A DNA stretch of 64,000 nucleotides from Anaerocolumna sp047777345. Its GTDB lineage: Bacteria; Bacillota; Clostridia; Lachnospirales; Lachnospiraceae. Each line of letters starts with the position of its first letter. Positions within the stretch are counted from its first letter, which is position 1. A model generated the notes under the pieces. It saw only the letters and a list, made by a program, of their open reading frames with translations. It was not told where the DNA came from and ran no database searches. The stretch lies in the NCBI GenBank assembly GCA_047777345.1, contig JBKEEJ010000008.1, positions 1-64,000 on the forward strand, written 5' to 3'. This document shows positions 17,625 to 24,779 of this stretch, piece after piece. The translations under genes and the position numbers were made by a program.

Positions 17625-18686
17625 ATGAATATAAAAGAATATTACAGGAACAATGACAGGAATTTTTCACCGCCGGGGTTTAAGGAATATTCGAAAGGAA
17701 ATTTTGGAGTTGGCATAGGTTCAAAGGTATATCCCACCCAGATGGAAACCCAGTCATTTGGTACTCTTCAGGTCAATTGTGTGACCCGGGAAGGTTTCAG
17801 GCCCATACCCGGTGCGACGGTAAGAATCAGTTTAACCGGAGATCCTAATTCCGTAATTGAAGAACAGACAACGGATGATCTTGGACGTACGGAACCAATT
17901 GAATTGCCGACACCTCCTGTGGAATACAGCCTGGATCAAACCGTGGAAGAGCAGCCCTATTCGGAATATTCTGTCATGGTAATGGCCGAAGGATATGAAG
18001 ATGTGGATGTTTCCGGAACCCAATTATTGCCTGATGTGATGGCTGTTCAGCCTGTGGAAATGACACCTTCACCGGAAAATGCAACAGGGATACGGTTTGT
18101 AATCCCGCCTCATACTCTGTACGGGGATTATCCGCCGAAAATTGCGGAAGCAGAAATTAAACCTACCGCGGAATCCGGCGAAATTGTTTTAAGAAATGTT
18201 GTGATTCCGGAATATGTTATTGTCCATGACGGCCCCCCTTCGGACACTTCGGCCAATAACTATTATGTCCGCTATCGGGATTATATTAAAAATGTTGCAT
18301 CCAGTGAGATTTATGCTACCTGGCCGGAATCTACCATTCTTGCCAATATCCTGGCCATAATGTCATTTACCCTGAATCGGGTTTATACCGAATGGTACCG
18401 GAATCAGGGATATAATTTTACTATAACATCCTCCACAGCTTTTGACCACAAGTGGGTAAGCGGAAGAAATATATTTAACAATATCGGTCTGGCAGTGGAC
18501 CAGGTTTTTAACAATTATCTGTCCAGGCCCAATGTAAAACAGCCCATATTGACCCAGTACTGCGACGGCAGAAACGTAACATGCCCGGGATGGATGACCT
18601 TATTGCGACAGGGTAAGATTTTTAAAGTAAATGTCGACCTGTCTTTCTTTTTTATTGTACACAATTTTTTCAATAACAGTTTTTAA
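17625..18686 (+). CDS. sleC: Spore cortex-lytic enzyme (SleC/SpoIID-like), 5' part, interrupted by a site-specific element
   Basis: Residues 1-324 are genuine. They comprise an N-terminal pro-region, a beta-rich domain (TLQVNCVTREGFRPIPGATVRI) and most of a SpoIID-like lytic domain (about 205-324: YVRYRDYIKNVASSEIYATW, with Glu in the position of the SpoIID catalytic Glu, and TAFDHKWVSGRNIF). After GWMT at 18594-18599 the frame enters the inserted element and adds about 28 foreign residues before stopping at 18686. The true continuation is at 22872-23258 and restores GWMTQWGSKDLGEQG. SleC enzymes degrade spore cortex peptidoglycan during germination after activation by Csp proteases. As assembled, the product lacks the end of the catalytic domain and the peptidoglycan-binding domain. 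Confidence 0.85.
   Translation: MNIKEYYRNNDRNFSPPGFKEYSKGNFGVGIGSKVYPTQMETQSFGTLQVNCVTREGFRPIPGATVRISLTGDPNSVIEEQTTDDLGRTEPIELPTPPVEYSLDQTVEEQPYSEYSVMVMAEGYEDVDVSGTQLLPDVMAVQPVEMTPSPENATGIRFVIPPHTLYGDYPPKIAEAEIKPTAESGEIVLRNVVIPEYVIVHDGPPSDTSANNYYVRYRDYIKNVASSEIYATWPESTILANILAIMSFTLNRVYTEWYRNQGYNFTITSSTAFDHKWVSGRNIFNNIGLAVDQVFNNYLSRPNVKQPILTQYCDGRNVTCPGWMTLLRQGKIFKVNVDLSFFFIVHNFFNNSF
18592..18615. other. attL of the sleC-interrupting element
   Basis: The core GGATGACC (18592-18599) is repeated at the other junction. The element-side arm CCTTATTGCGACAGGGTA (18598-18615) is an imperfect inverted copy (15 of 18) of the arm at attR. The stop codon of the recombinase gene (minus strand, 18602-18600) lies inside this arm. 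Confidence 0.85.
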
Positions 18687-20084
18687 AACCTGATTTTTTA
18701 TCCGGTTGTCAAAGGCATCTGAGGTAATAATATCGTAAATACCCTTTATAGAAACTGCGGAACAATTGTTGGCTTCCTGATTTTGTTTTTCGTAATTTGT
18801 TAGCATCTCTTTAAGTAACTGCTGTTCCTTTATAAGACAGGCCTTATTTTCTTTATATTCTTCCAGGGTATCAATTCCCGTAATATATGCCTGCCTGATC
18901 CGGCTTTCTTTTTCCTTTAACACCGCAAGCCGCCTGTTTAGTAAGTCCTTTTCCTCCGGCAGATAATTTTCCCTCTTTGGGCTGTTTTTTTTCACATAAA
19001 TAATATTATCTGTTTTTAATTCTTTTTCCAGAACCATTAAAATACCGGGTATTAGTTTTCTTTCCGATATACTGTTACACACAGGGCATTTTCCTTTGCT
19101 GTATCCGCTGCAGCTAAAGCGAATATACTTTGAATTCCGGCTTTTGGAGGCTGTCATGGTTTTACCGCAAAAACCGCATTTTACAATGCCGGATAGCCAG
19201 TGTTTATACTCGGTAGTGGGCCTGCTTTTGAGAGTTTCCCTGCCAATGTTTTTACTTTCAAGTTTTTTCTGAGTCAGTTCGTATAATTCTTCCGTTATAA
19301 CCGGTTGGTGCCGGCCTTTTACAATAATCCACTTGGAAGAATCCTTAACGGTTTTGGTGGCACCATGCGTCCGGTTCCAGCGGACGTAACCTTTATAAAA
19401 GGGATTTTTCAGAATATATTCTATGGACCTGCGTTCAAATGGTTTATTCCGCTTTGTCTGATATCCCAACAGGTTCAGATATTTTGCAATTTCATAAACA
19501 GTCATATTCTCATAAACATATTTATGAAATATCAGTTTTACAATAGCGGCTTCTTCCGGTACAATCACCGGAGTTTCGCCTGTATGCATTACTTTATACC
19601 CTAAAGGAGGATTGGCCTGAAAGCCGCCCCGCAGGGCCTTTTCTGTCATGCCTTTGGTTACTTCATCGGCCAGGTTTAAAGAGTAATATTCGGCCATGGC
19701 TTCCAGCATGGCTTCCAGAATTATGCTGAACTTGTCATCTTCAAGCTGTTCGGTAATAGATATGACTTTAATGTCACATTCTTTTTTTAGCAGGGATTTA
19801 TAAACGATACTGTCTTCTCTGGAACGGCTGAACCGGTCAAAGCGATGAATTAAAATAACGTCAAAGGGCTTTGGCTTTTTTTTCGCTGTGGCAATCATTT
19901 TCATAAAACTCGGCCGCTTTTCCGCTTTCCTGCCTGAGATTCCCTCATCTACAAAAATATGTTCGTCTTTTACCAGTATATTATTTTTTTGGGCGTATTC
20001 CAATAATAACCTTTTTTGAGCATCCGGTGAAAATTCGGTCTGTTCTTCCGTACTGACACGTATGTAGAGTGCCCCGTGAAGCAT
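18600..20084 (-). CDS. Large serine recombinase (SpoIVCA-like)
   Basis: The product has 494 residues, close to the length of SpoIVCA. The N-terminal resolvase domain has the nucleophile Ser11 in LYIRVSTEEQ and the arginine motif HRFDRFSRSRED. The recombinase domain (about 155-260, PPLGYKVM, then SIEYILKNPFYKGYVRW) follows. A zinc ribbon (CGFCGK, then FSCSG and CPVC) and a long coiled coil (about 375-445) that controls integration versus excision complete it. It starts at ATG 20084 after AGGGGGTGAT. Its last codons and stop are formed by the attL arm. TATAAT lies upstream without a good -35. It is the obvious enzyme for moving the element, and all catalytic motifs look intact. Confidence 0.93.
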   Translation of the reverse strand: MLHGALYIRVSTEEQTEFSPDAQKRLLLEYAQKNNILVKDEHIFVDEGISGRKAEKRPSFMKMIATAKKKPKPFDVILIHRFDRFSRSREDSIVYKSLLKKECDIKVISITEQLEDDKFSIILEAMLEAMAEYYSLNLADEVTKGMTEKALRGGFQANPPLGYKVMHTGETPVIVPEEAAIVKLIFHKYVYENMTVYEIAKYLNLLGYQTKRNKPFERRSIEYILKNPFYKGYVRWNRTHGATKTVKDSSKWIIVKGRHQPVITEELYELTQKKLESKNIGRETLKSRPTTEYKHWLSGIVKCGFCGKTMTASKSRNSKYIRFSCSGYSKGKCPVCNSISERKLIPGILMVLEKELKTDNIIYVKKNSPKRENYLPEEKDLLNRRLAVLKEKESRIRQAYITGIDTLEEYKENKACLIKEQQLLKEMLTNYEKQNQEANNCSAVSIKGIYDIITSDAFDNRIKNQVLKTVIEKIVYNKKERQVDIYFKNLTLSQ

Positions 20085-20237
20085 ATATTTATCACCCCCT
20101 AAGGGATTATATTTGGTAAAAGCAATAAAAATACCGGGTTTAAACTGCCTCCTCCTGGCAGTATCTGTAAAAATTTTATTAAAACAGACAACAGGTACAA
20201 GGATGGCTCATAAAATTTTACTTAAGGAGGTTATAGT

Positions 20238-20459
20238 ATGAAGGACAAAGATAAAAGGGATATTAAGATAAATATTTACATACACTTAAACGGCGATGAA
20301 CGTTTATGGGAATCACTGGAAGAAGAAGTGAAAAGAAAAATAAAAACAGCTCTTAATGATGCGGGATTAAGAGCTGCCGGGTATCTGCCGGTTTGCAGGA
20401 AAAAGAGTGAAAATCCAACCGGTTTGGCTAATTATCCAAAGCCCAAAGGTGTTCGTTAA
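20238..20459 (+). CDS. Small basic protein of the skin-like element, function unknown
   Basis: The 73-residue protein starts at ATG 20238 behind a strong TTAAGGAGG site. It is highly charged, with an N-terminal strand DIKINIYIHLNG and an amphipathic helix WESLEEEVKRKIKTALNDAG, then a basic tail. It is transcribed divergently from the recombinase. Its 3' end overlaps the end of the convergent gene at 20428 by 32 bp. Small basic proteins beside serine integrases can be recombination directionality factors, but nothing in the sequence proves that here. Confidence 0.6.
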   Translation: MKDKDKRDIKINIYIHLNGDERLWESLEEEVKRKIKTALNDAGLRAAGYLPVCRKKSENPTGLANYPKPKGVR

Positions 20460-20718
20460 TAAAATAAGTTAGCTTAAGCTGTCGTTTTAACTTATTTGAA
20501 TTATATAAACAGCAATAAGTGATATGGTCCTTACCGCCTTTGGTAAAGGAAATGCCGTCGATTTTAACTTTGCAGGCATTGCCGTATAAGTCCATGATGC
20601 CCAGGTATACCGGCAGAATTTTACCCTCCCGGTTAAAAGAAGCAATTACGGAAACCGGCTGATGTTTGGAATAATCAATAGGAGTGGCAGATTCTTTGCT
20701 GGACTCAAAAAATGGCAT
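20428..20718 (-). CDS. 96-residue protein of the skin-like element, function unknown
   Basis: Translation most likely starts at ATG 20718 (MPFFESSKESATPIDYSKHQ), eight bases after GAGG; GTG 20727 and ATG 20724 are too close to that site. The sequence has alternating strands (PVSVIASFNREGKILPVYLG, then CKVKIDGISFT and HITYCCLY), suggesting a small beta-barrel. I recognise no family. It has its own sigma-A promoter, so it should be made in growing cells. That makes it a possible regulator or directionality factor, but this is speculation. Confidence 0.65.
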   Translation of the reverse strand: MPFFESSKESATPIDYSKHQPVSVIASFNREGKILPVYLGIMDLYGNACKVKIDGISFTKGGKDHITYCCLYNSNKLKRQLKLTYFINEHLWALDN

Positions 20719-20736
20719 AAGCATCACCTCACAATA

Positions 20737-20765
20737 ATTATACCAAACAAATGTTCGAAATTCAA
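20737..20765 (-). promoter_or_regulatory. Sigma-A promoter of the 96-residue element gene
   Basis: On the minus strand TTGAAT (20765-20760) and TATAAT (20742-20737) are separated by 17 bp. The predicted start lies about 10 bases before the ribosome site. Confidence 0.7.
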
Positions 20766-20828
20766 GAGGCGATAGTCAGAAAATAAAAATTAATATGAAA
20801 GAAGAAATTTTGGCCAAAAAAGGAGTAA

Positions 20829-20849
20829 GCCGGCAGGTTAACTGCCGGC
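20829..20849. repeat. Palindrome GCCGGCAG-N5-CTGCCGGC
   Basis: This is an 8-bp perfect GC-rich inverted repeat in otherwise AT-rich DNA. On the minus strand it is followed by CTTTTTTGG after a few bases, so it may be a weak terminator. It could also be a protein binding site inside the element. Confidence 0.4.
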
Positions 20850-20960
20850 GCATTATGAAAAAAATTAAGCTTTTAAGTGTATTTTGTAAGTGTTTTCTAT
20901 AATTTTATTATAATGTTCAAATATGTATATATTTTTATTAAATTATGAATTTGTTGTGAA

Positions 20961-22289
20961 GATAGTGTCAAGAATTTTGTGTAAATAGATTTATGAATAC
21001 TTCAGGTTAAACATCTCCTGAAGGTCATCATAAGCCGTAGCAAAACCCCTTAGTTTTTTGGTAGACCAACTTTCATTGTAATGAATCACTTTATAGTATA
21101 CCAGTTTGCTGCATGCCTCTTCGTTAGGTAGGCTGTCTTTCGTTTTGATTAGACGACGAACCTCCTTATTAAACCGCTCAATCCAATTCGTTGTATAAAT
21201 GCATTTACGAATGGATTCTGGAAATAAGAAATAAGTAAAAAGTTGATCATCACAACACCAGGAATCGACTACTTTGCGATAGGACTTTCCCCATTTCTGG
21301 TTAAATTCGTCTAAAGCACTTTTTGCTAATTCCATATTAGGTGATTCATATACGCTTTTTAAATCGGTAGTAAATGCACTTATATCTTTCTTCCGGATAT
21401 TCTTTATGGAAGAACGGATTTTATGAACTATGCAGCGCTGAATTTCAGCTTTTGGGTATACCCTGTGGACTGCCTCATCTAAGCCAGCCAGACCATCCAT
21501 GACAAAAAGAAGTACCTGCTCTACACCACGACTTTTAATTGCATGTAAGTTTTCTTCCCAAACATAGGCACTTTCATTAGTACCTATAAAGAAGTCAATT
21601 ACTTCACGGTAGCCATCTTCATCGATACCAAGTATGAAGTAAACAGCATCAGAATCAACCGTAGTGCGTCTAAGTTTTACATGTAGAGCATCTATATAAA
21701 TAACGCTATAACGCTTCTTTAAGTCGCGTTTATGCCATTTTTCTACCTCATCAATCGCAACATCGGTTATGTTACTAATAGTTGTAGCACTATAAGAATT
21801 ACCGTATAGTTTTTCTATGATATTAGCGATTTCTCTGGTAGAAATACCACTGGCATACATGCGTATGATGAGGTTTTCCAGCCAATCATCGCGTCTAGCA
21901 TAAGGAGGTATAAGCTGTTGATTGAATTCATTGTTACGGTCACGTGGGATTTTTAGATTATGGATTGCTCCATATCTGGTTTCATAATCTCTACAATAGA
22001 AACCATTTCTGGAATTACCTGTTCCGTGACCATCATAACTATATTTTTCATACTGAAGAACATTTGTGAGTTCTTCTTGCATGAGGCGTTCCATTGTTTG
22101 TTTTAAAAGACCAATAAGAAAATCATTTAATGTTTGATTAAGGTCTAGATTCTTTGTGGCATTTGTGTTATCATTCGTCATAGAGAAACTCCTTCGTTAA
22201 ATGGTTTATGTTTGATTTGGTCATTAAACATTTTACCATAAGCCTCGGAGTTTCTCTATTTTTATTTACACAACTTATTTTACACTATC
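20961..22289 (-). mobile_element. IS256-family insertion sequence nested in the skin-like element
   Basis: Imperfect terminal inverted repeats start GATAGTGT at both ends and continue to TTGTGTAAATA (about 23 of 28 positions match). The flanking 8-bp target duplication is GTTGTGAA at 20953-20960 and 22290-22297. It is perfect, which shows a simple and probably recent transposition. The single gene inside encodes a Mutator/IS256-type transposase. The length is 1,329 bp. Confidence 0.93.
20991..22181 (-). CDS. IS256-family (Mutator-type) transposase
   Basis: This 396-residue DDE transposase starts at ATG 22181 after GAAGGAG on the minus strand. Family features are the opening HGTGNSRNGFYCRD, IPRDRNNEF, IRMYASGISTREI, the first Asp region YSVIYIDALHVKLR, the second Asp region QVLLFVMDGLAGLDEA, the CxxC-like IQRCIVHKIRSS and the Glu region TNWIERFNKEVRR. 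No frameshift or stop is seen, so the copy looks active. It fills nearly the whole insertion sequence. Confidence 0.95.
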   Translation of the reverse strand: MTNDNTNATKNLDLNQTLNDFLIGLLKQTMERLMQEELTNVLQYEKYSYDGHGTGNSRNGFYCRDYETRYGAIHNLKIPRDRNNEFNQQLIPPYARRDDWLENLIIRMYASGISTREIANIIEKLYGNSYSATTISNITDVAIDEVEKWHKRDLKKRYSVIYIDALHVKLRRTTVDSDAVYFILGIDEDGYREVIDFFIGTNESAYVWEENLHAIKSRGVEQVLLFVMDGLAGLDEAVHRVYPKAEIQRCIVHKIRSSIKNIRKKDISAFTTDLKSVYESPNMELAKSALDEFNQKWGKSYRKVVDSWCCDDQLFTYFLFPESIRKCIYTTNWIERFNKEVRRLIKTKDSLPNEEACSKLVYYKVIHYNESWSTKKLRGFATAYDDLQEMFNLKYS

Positions 22290-22408
22290 GTTGTGAATAT
22301 TTTAAAATAAAACAGAAAATGAAAACTTTACCGGTTACATGGAAGATTTACGTATTATTTTACATTTAGGCGTTATAAAAAAGAAGGGAAGTATATATTT
22401 TTATAAAA

Positions 22409-22813
22409 ATGGCAATAGGTGATATTTTGAAAAAGACGAGAAAAAGGAAAACGAGTAATAATTTTCTTCCCTTTAGCAAAAAGCTTTTGGAGTATTCACG
22501 GTTTGAATGCTGGACCATGACGGTTGTATTATTTATAATGCAGGGATTTGGCATTGACACCGGCGAACTTTATCAGATCTGTCTGGCGGGCTGGGGCGGC
22601 TATGCGGTGGCAAAAGCCCTGTATTACAATATGGCCAAATCGGATCATCAGATTCAGTTGTTACGAAAAATTGATCCGGAATCATCAGCCATGATAAAGG
22701 ACATTATACTGGAAAACACAGAAAAAATGCTAAAAAACAGTATTGACGAAAAAAACATAGACGCAAACACTATTGACGAAAAGGAGAGCTTAAAGGATAC
22801 CGGCATTACGTAA
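22409..22813 (+). CDS. Small membrane protein of the skin-like element, function unknown
   Basis: The 134-residue frame starts at ATG 22409. A TTG at 22430 behind GGTGAT is an alternative start. It has a basic N-terminus (KKTRKRK), one or two membrane segments (CWTMTVVLFIMQGFGI and LYQICLAGWGGYAVAKALYY) and an acidic charged tail with a short repeat (SIDEKNIDANTIDEKE). The layout recalls small phage holin-like or phage-accessory membrane proteins, but I cannot assign a family. It is the last gene before attR. It is probably phage-derived cargo. Confidence 0.6.
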   Translation: MAIGDILKKTRKRKTSNNFLPFSKKLLEYSRFECWTMTVVLFIMQGFGIDTGELYQICLAGWGGYAVAKALYYNMAKSDHQIQLLRKIDPESSAMIKDIILENTEKMLKNSIDEKNIDANTIDEKESLKDTGIT

Positions 22814-22853
22814 ATTTCAAAGAGCCAAGAAAAGTTATACCCAAAAAAGTTAA

Positions 22854-22877
22854 TACCCTGTTGCGGTAAGGATGACC
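22854..22877. other. attR of the sleC-interrupting element
   Basis: The element-side arm TACCCTGTTGCGGTAAGG (22854-22871) is followed by the core GGATGACC (22870-22877), then the resumed sleC-like coding sequence CAGTGGGGC. Confidence 0.85.
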
Positions 22878-23258
22878 CAGTGGGGCTCCAAAGATTTAGG
22901 TGAACAGGGGTTAACAGCGATTCAGATTATTCGGAATTTTTATGGCTCCAATATGTATATTAATTCTGCCACTGAAGTGGCGGGAGTTCCCTCATCCTGG
23001 CCGGGAAGTAATTTAACCATTGGTTCCAGAGGGGACAGTGTAAGACAGATGCAGGAACAGCTTAATGCAATTTCCGATGTATATACGGTTATACCCAAAT
23101 TAGCCGTTGACGGTATTTTCGGTTCAGCAACCCAGGAAGCAGTACGGATTTTCCAGCAGACTTTCGGGCTGCCTGCCAATGGGATTGTTGATCTTCCCAC
23201 ATGGTATCGCATTTCGGAAATATATGTGGCAGTGACCAGAATTGCAGAATTAGTTTAA
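22872..23258 (+). CDS. sleC: Spore cortex-lytic enzyme (SleC/SpoIID-like), 3' part
   Basis: These 128 codons continue the gene interrupted at 18593. They start with the end of the SpoIID-like domain (MTQWGSKDLGEQGLTAIQII, then RNFYG, matching the conserved GxSQ[YW]G..lA..G...IL..yY block). A peptidoglycan-binding domain follows (about TIGSRGDSVRQMQEQLNAIS, DGIFGSATQEAVRIFQQTF and GLPANGIVDLPTWYRI). The initial ATG lies in the att core and has no ribosome site, so it is not expected to be translated alone. It needs excision of the element to be joined to its start. Base composition matches the 5' part and not the element. Confidence 0.85.
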   Translation: MTQWGSKDLGEQGLTAIQIIRNFYGSNMYINSATEVAGVPSSWPGSNLTIGSRGDSVRQMQEQLNAISDVYTVIPKLAVDGIFGSATQEAVRIFQQTFGLPANGIVDLPTWYRISEIYVAVTRIAELV

Positions 23259-23266
23259 AACGGAAC

Positions 23267-23318
23267 GGACTTAATGATTAAGATATTTTTTAATATCTTA
23301 AAATATTAGGTCCTTTTT
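23267..23318 (+). terminator. Terminator of the split sleC-like gene
   Basis: GGACTTAATGATTAAGATATT pairs with AATATCTTAAAATATTAGGTCC, followed by TTTTTTA. Confidence 0.8.
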
Positions 23319-23545
23319 TATTGAACAGAAATTTTCCCGAATTCCTCCTGTTTGGTAAAGTTTACAAAAAAGACTTTCCCGGCAGGATAAACGTATCCTA
23401 AAATTAAGCATAAAGAAAATATATTCATTTAGAATAAAAAAGCATTGAAAAAAGATTAAGATTTTACTTGATTATCTGTAAACGATAACTTATAATTATA
23501 AACAAAAATGAATAATAATAAATGTAAAAAATATGAAATAACCGC

Positions 23546-23573
23546 TTGTATTTAAAAGAACTTATGATAGAAT
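23546..23573 (+). promoter_or_regulatory. Promoter of carAB
   Basis: TTGTAT (23546-23551) and TAGAAT (23568-23573) have a 16-bp spacer. The leader has a small hairpin ATCTGT-ACT-ACAGAT (23589-23603). No PyrR-type attenuator or long terminator fold is visible between it and carA. The rest of the gap from 23319 holds nothing I recognise. Confidence 0.5.
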
Positions 23574-23646
23574 TTTAGCAATTTGGGTATCTGTACTACA
23601 GATGCTTAAGTTGTATAACATTAATTGAAAGGAACAGGTGGAAGTT

Positions 23647-24777
23647 ATGAAAGCATATCTAATACTGGAAGACGGTAATGTTTTTACAGGAAAAAGTATT
23701 GGTTCGACCAAAGAGGTGATCAGCGAAATAGTATTTAACACCTCAATGACAGGCTACCTGGAGGTACTTACGGATCCATCTTACGCAGGTCAGGCAGTGG
23801 TAATGACCTATCCTTTGATTGGTAATTACGGAATCTGCTATGAAGATATGGAATCCAAGAAACCTTGGGTGGACGGTTATATAGTAAGAGAAATTGCAAG
23901 ACGTCCAAGTAACTTCCGAAGTGAGGAAAGTATCGAAAACTTCTTGATAAAAAATGATATACCAGGCATTGCCGGAATTGACACGAGGGCCTTAACTAAG
24001 ATTTTAAGGGAAAAAGGCACCATGAACGGCATGATTACAACCAATGAGAATTTCGATTTGGCAGATGTTATACAAAAGTTAAAAGCATACCGGGTAACAA
24101 AAGTTGTGGAAAAAGTAACATGCAAAGAAAAACAAATCTTTTATGCAAAAGATTTTGTACCAACCGGTGCAGATAAAGAAAAAGGAAGAATAAACCATAT
24201 TCATCAAAATGGCAATTTTAAAGTGGCACTTCTAGATTATGGCTGTAAGGATAATATTAAGAACTGCTTGTTAAAAAGAGGCTGTGACGTAATGGTTTAT
24301 CCGGCACAAACCAAAGCAGAAGAAATCCTTTCTGAAAACCCGGATGGAATAATGTTGTCTAATGGTCCGGGAGATCCCAAAGAATGTACGGAAATAATTG
24401 AAGAAATTAAAAAACTGTATGAAAGTGATGTGCCTATTTTTGCAATTTGCTTAGGCCATCAGTTAATGGCTTTGGCTAACGGGGGAAATACAAGAAAGTT
24501 AAAATACGGACACAGGGGCGCCAATCATCCGGTTAAGGATTTAGAAACAGGAAGAGTTTATATTTCAACCCAAAATCATGGTTACGTGGTAGAAGATGGG
24601 TCTCTTAGTGAAAAAAAAGCGGAAAAATATTTTGTAAATGCCAATGACGGAACCATAGAAGGATTTCGTTACATAGGGAAAAAAATCTTTACCGTTCAGT
24701 TCCATCCGGAAGCCTGTGCCGGCCCCCATGATTCCGAGTTTCTTTTTGATGAGTTTATTCAAATGATGGAGGTGTAA
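23647..24777 (+). CDS. carA: Carbamoyl-phosphate synthase small (glutaminase) subunit
   Basis: CarA releases ammonia from glutamine and channels it to CarB for carbamoyl phosphate, which feeds arginine and pyrimidine synthesis. It has about 376 residues. The N-terminal domain (MKAYLILEDGNVFTGKSIGS, FNTSMTGYLEVLTDPSYAGQ) and the class I glutaminase domain with the nucleophile Cys in FAICLGHQL and the His/Glu pair in FHPEA are intact. I chose ATG 23647 with AGGTGG six bases upstream; GTG 23638 with AAAGGA is an alternative. carB starts 2 bp after the stop. Confidence 0.96.
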   Translation: MKAYLILEDGNVFTGKSIGSTKEVISEIVFNTSMTGYLEVLTDPSYAGQAVVMTYPLIGNYGICYEDMESKKPWVDGYIVREIARRPSNFRSEESIENFLIKNDIPGIAGIDTRALTKILREKGTMNGMITTNENFDLADVIQKLKAYRVTKVVEKVTCKEKQIFYAKDFVPTGADKEKGRINHIHQNGNFKVALLDYGCKDNIKNCLLKRGCDVMVYPAQTKAEEILSENPDGIMLSNGPGDPKECTEIIEEIKKLYESDVPIFAICLGHQLMALANGGNTRKLKYGHRGANHPVKDLETGRVYISTQNHGYVVEDGSLSEKKAEKYFVNANDGTIEGFRYIGKKIFTVQFHPEACAGPHDSEFLFDEFIQMMEV

Positions 24778-24779
24778 TC

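Larger units (their letters stand above)
18594..22871. mobile_element. Skin-like 4,278-bp element inserted in the sleC-like gene
   Basis: The interval between the two GGATGACC cores holds a large serine recombinase, three small genes and one later IS256-family insertion. Removing it fuses 17625-18593 to 22872-23258 in frame, rebuilding a 451-residue cortex-lytic enzyme. The excised circle would join arms TACCCTGTTGCGGTAAGG and CCTTATTGCGACAGGGTA around ATGA, a 40-bp near-palindrome as expected of a serine-integrase attP. Without the IS and its duplication the element is 2,941 bp, smaller than known sigK skin elements. No replication, capsid or conjugation genes are present, so it is not a complete phage. 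Whether it excises during sporulation is inference by analogy with skin and spsM. Confidence 0.85.

Noticed and set aside
18600..18686. The 28 residues after GWMT as a genuine C-terminus of the cortex-lytic enzyme
   Set aside because: They are encoded by the antisense of the recombinase 3' end and the att arm, and the true continuation is found in phase at 22872.
20232..20240. CATACTATA on the minus strand upstream of the recombinase, resembling a SigK -10
   Set aside because: No matching -35 is present at the right distance, it lies about 150 bp from the recombinase start, and it overlaps the start of the divergent small gene. It is probably chance, though a mother-cell promoter for the recombinase would be expected somewhere.
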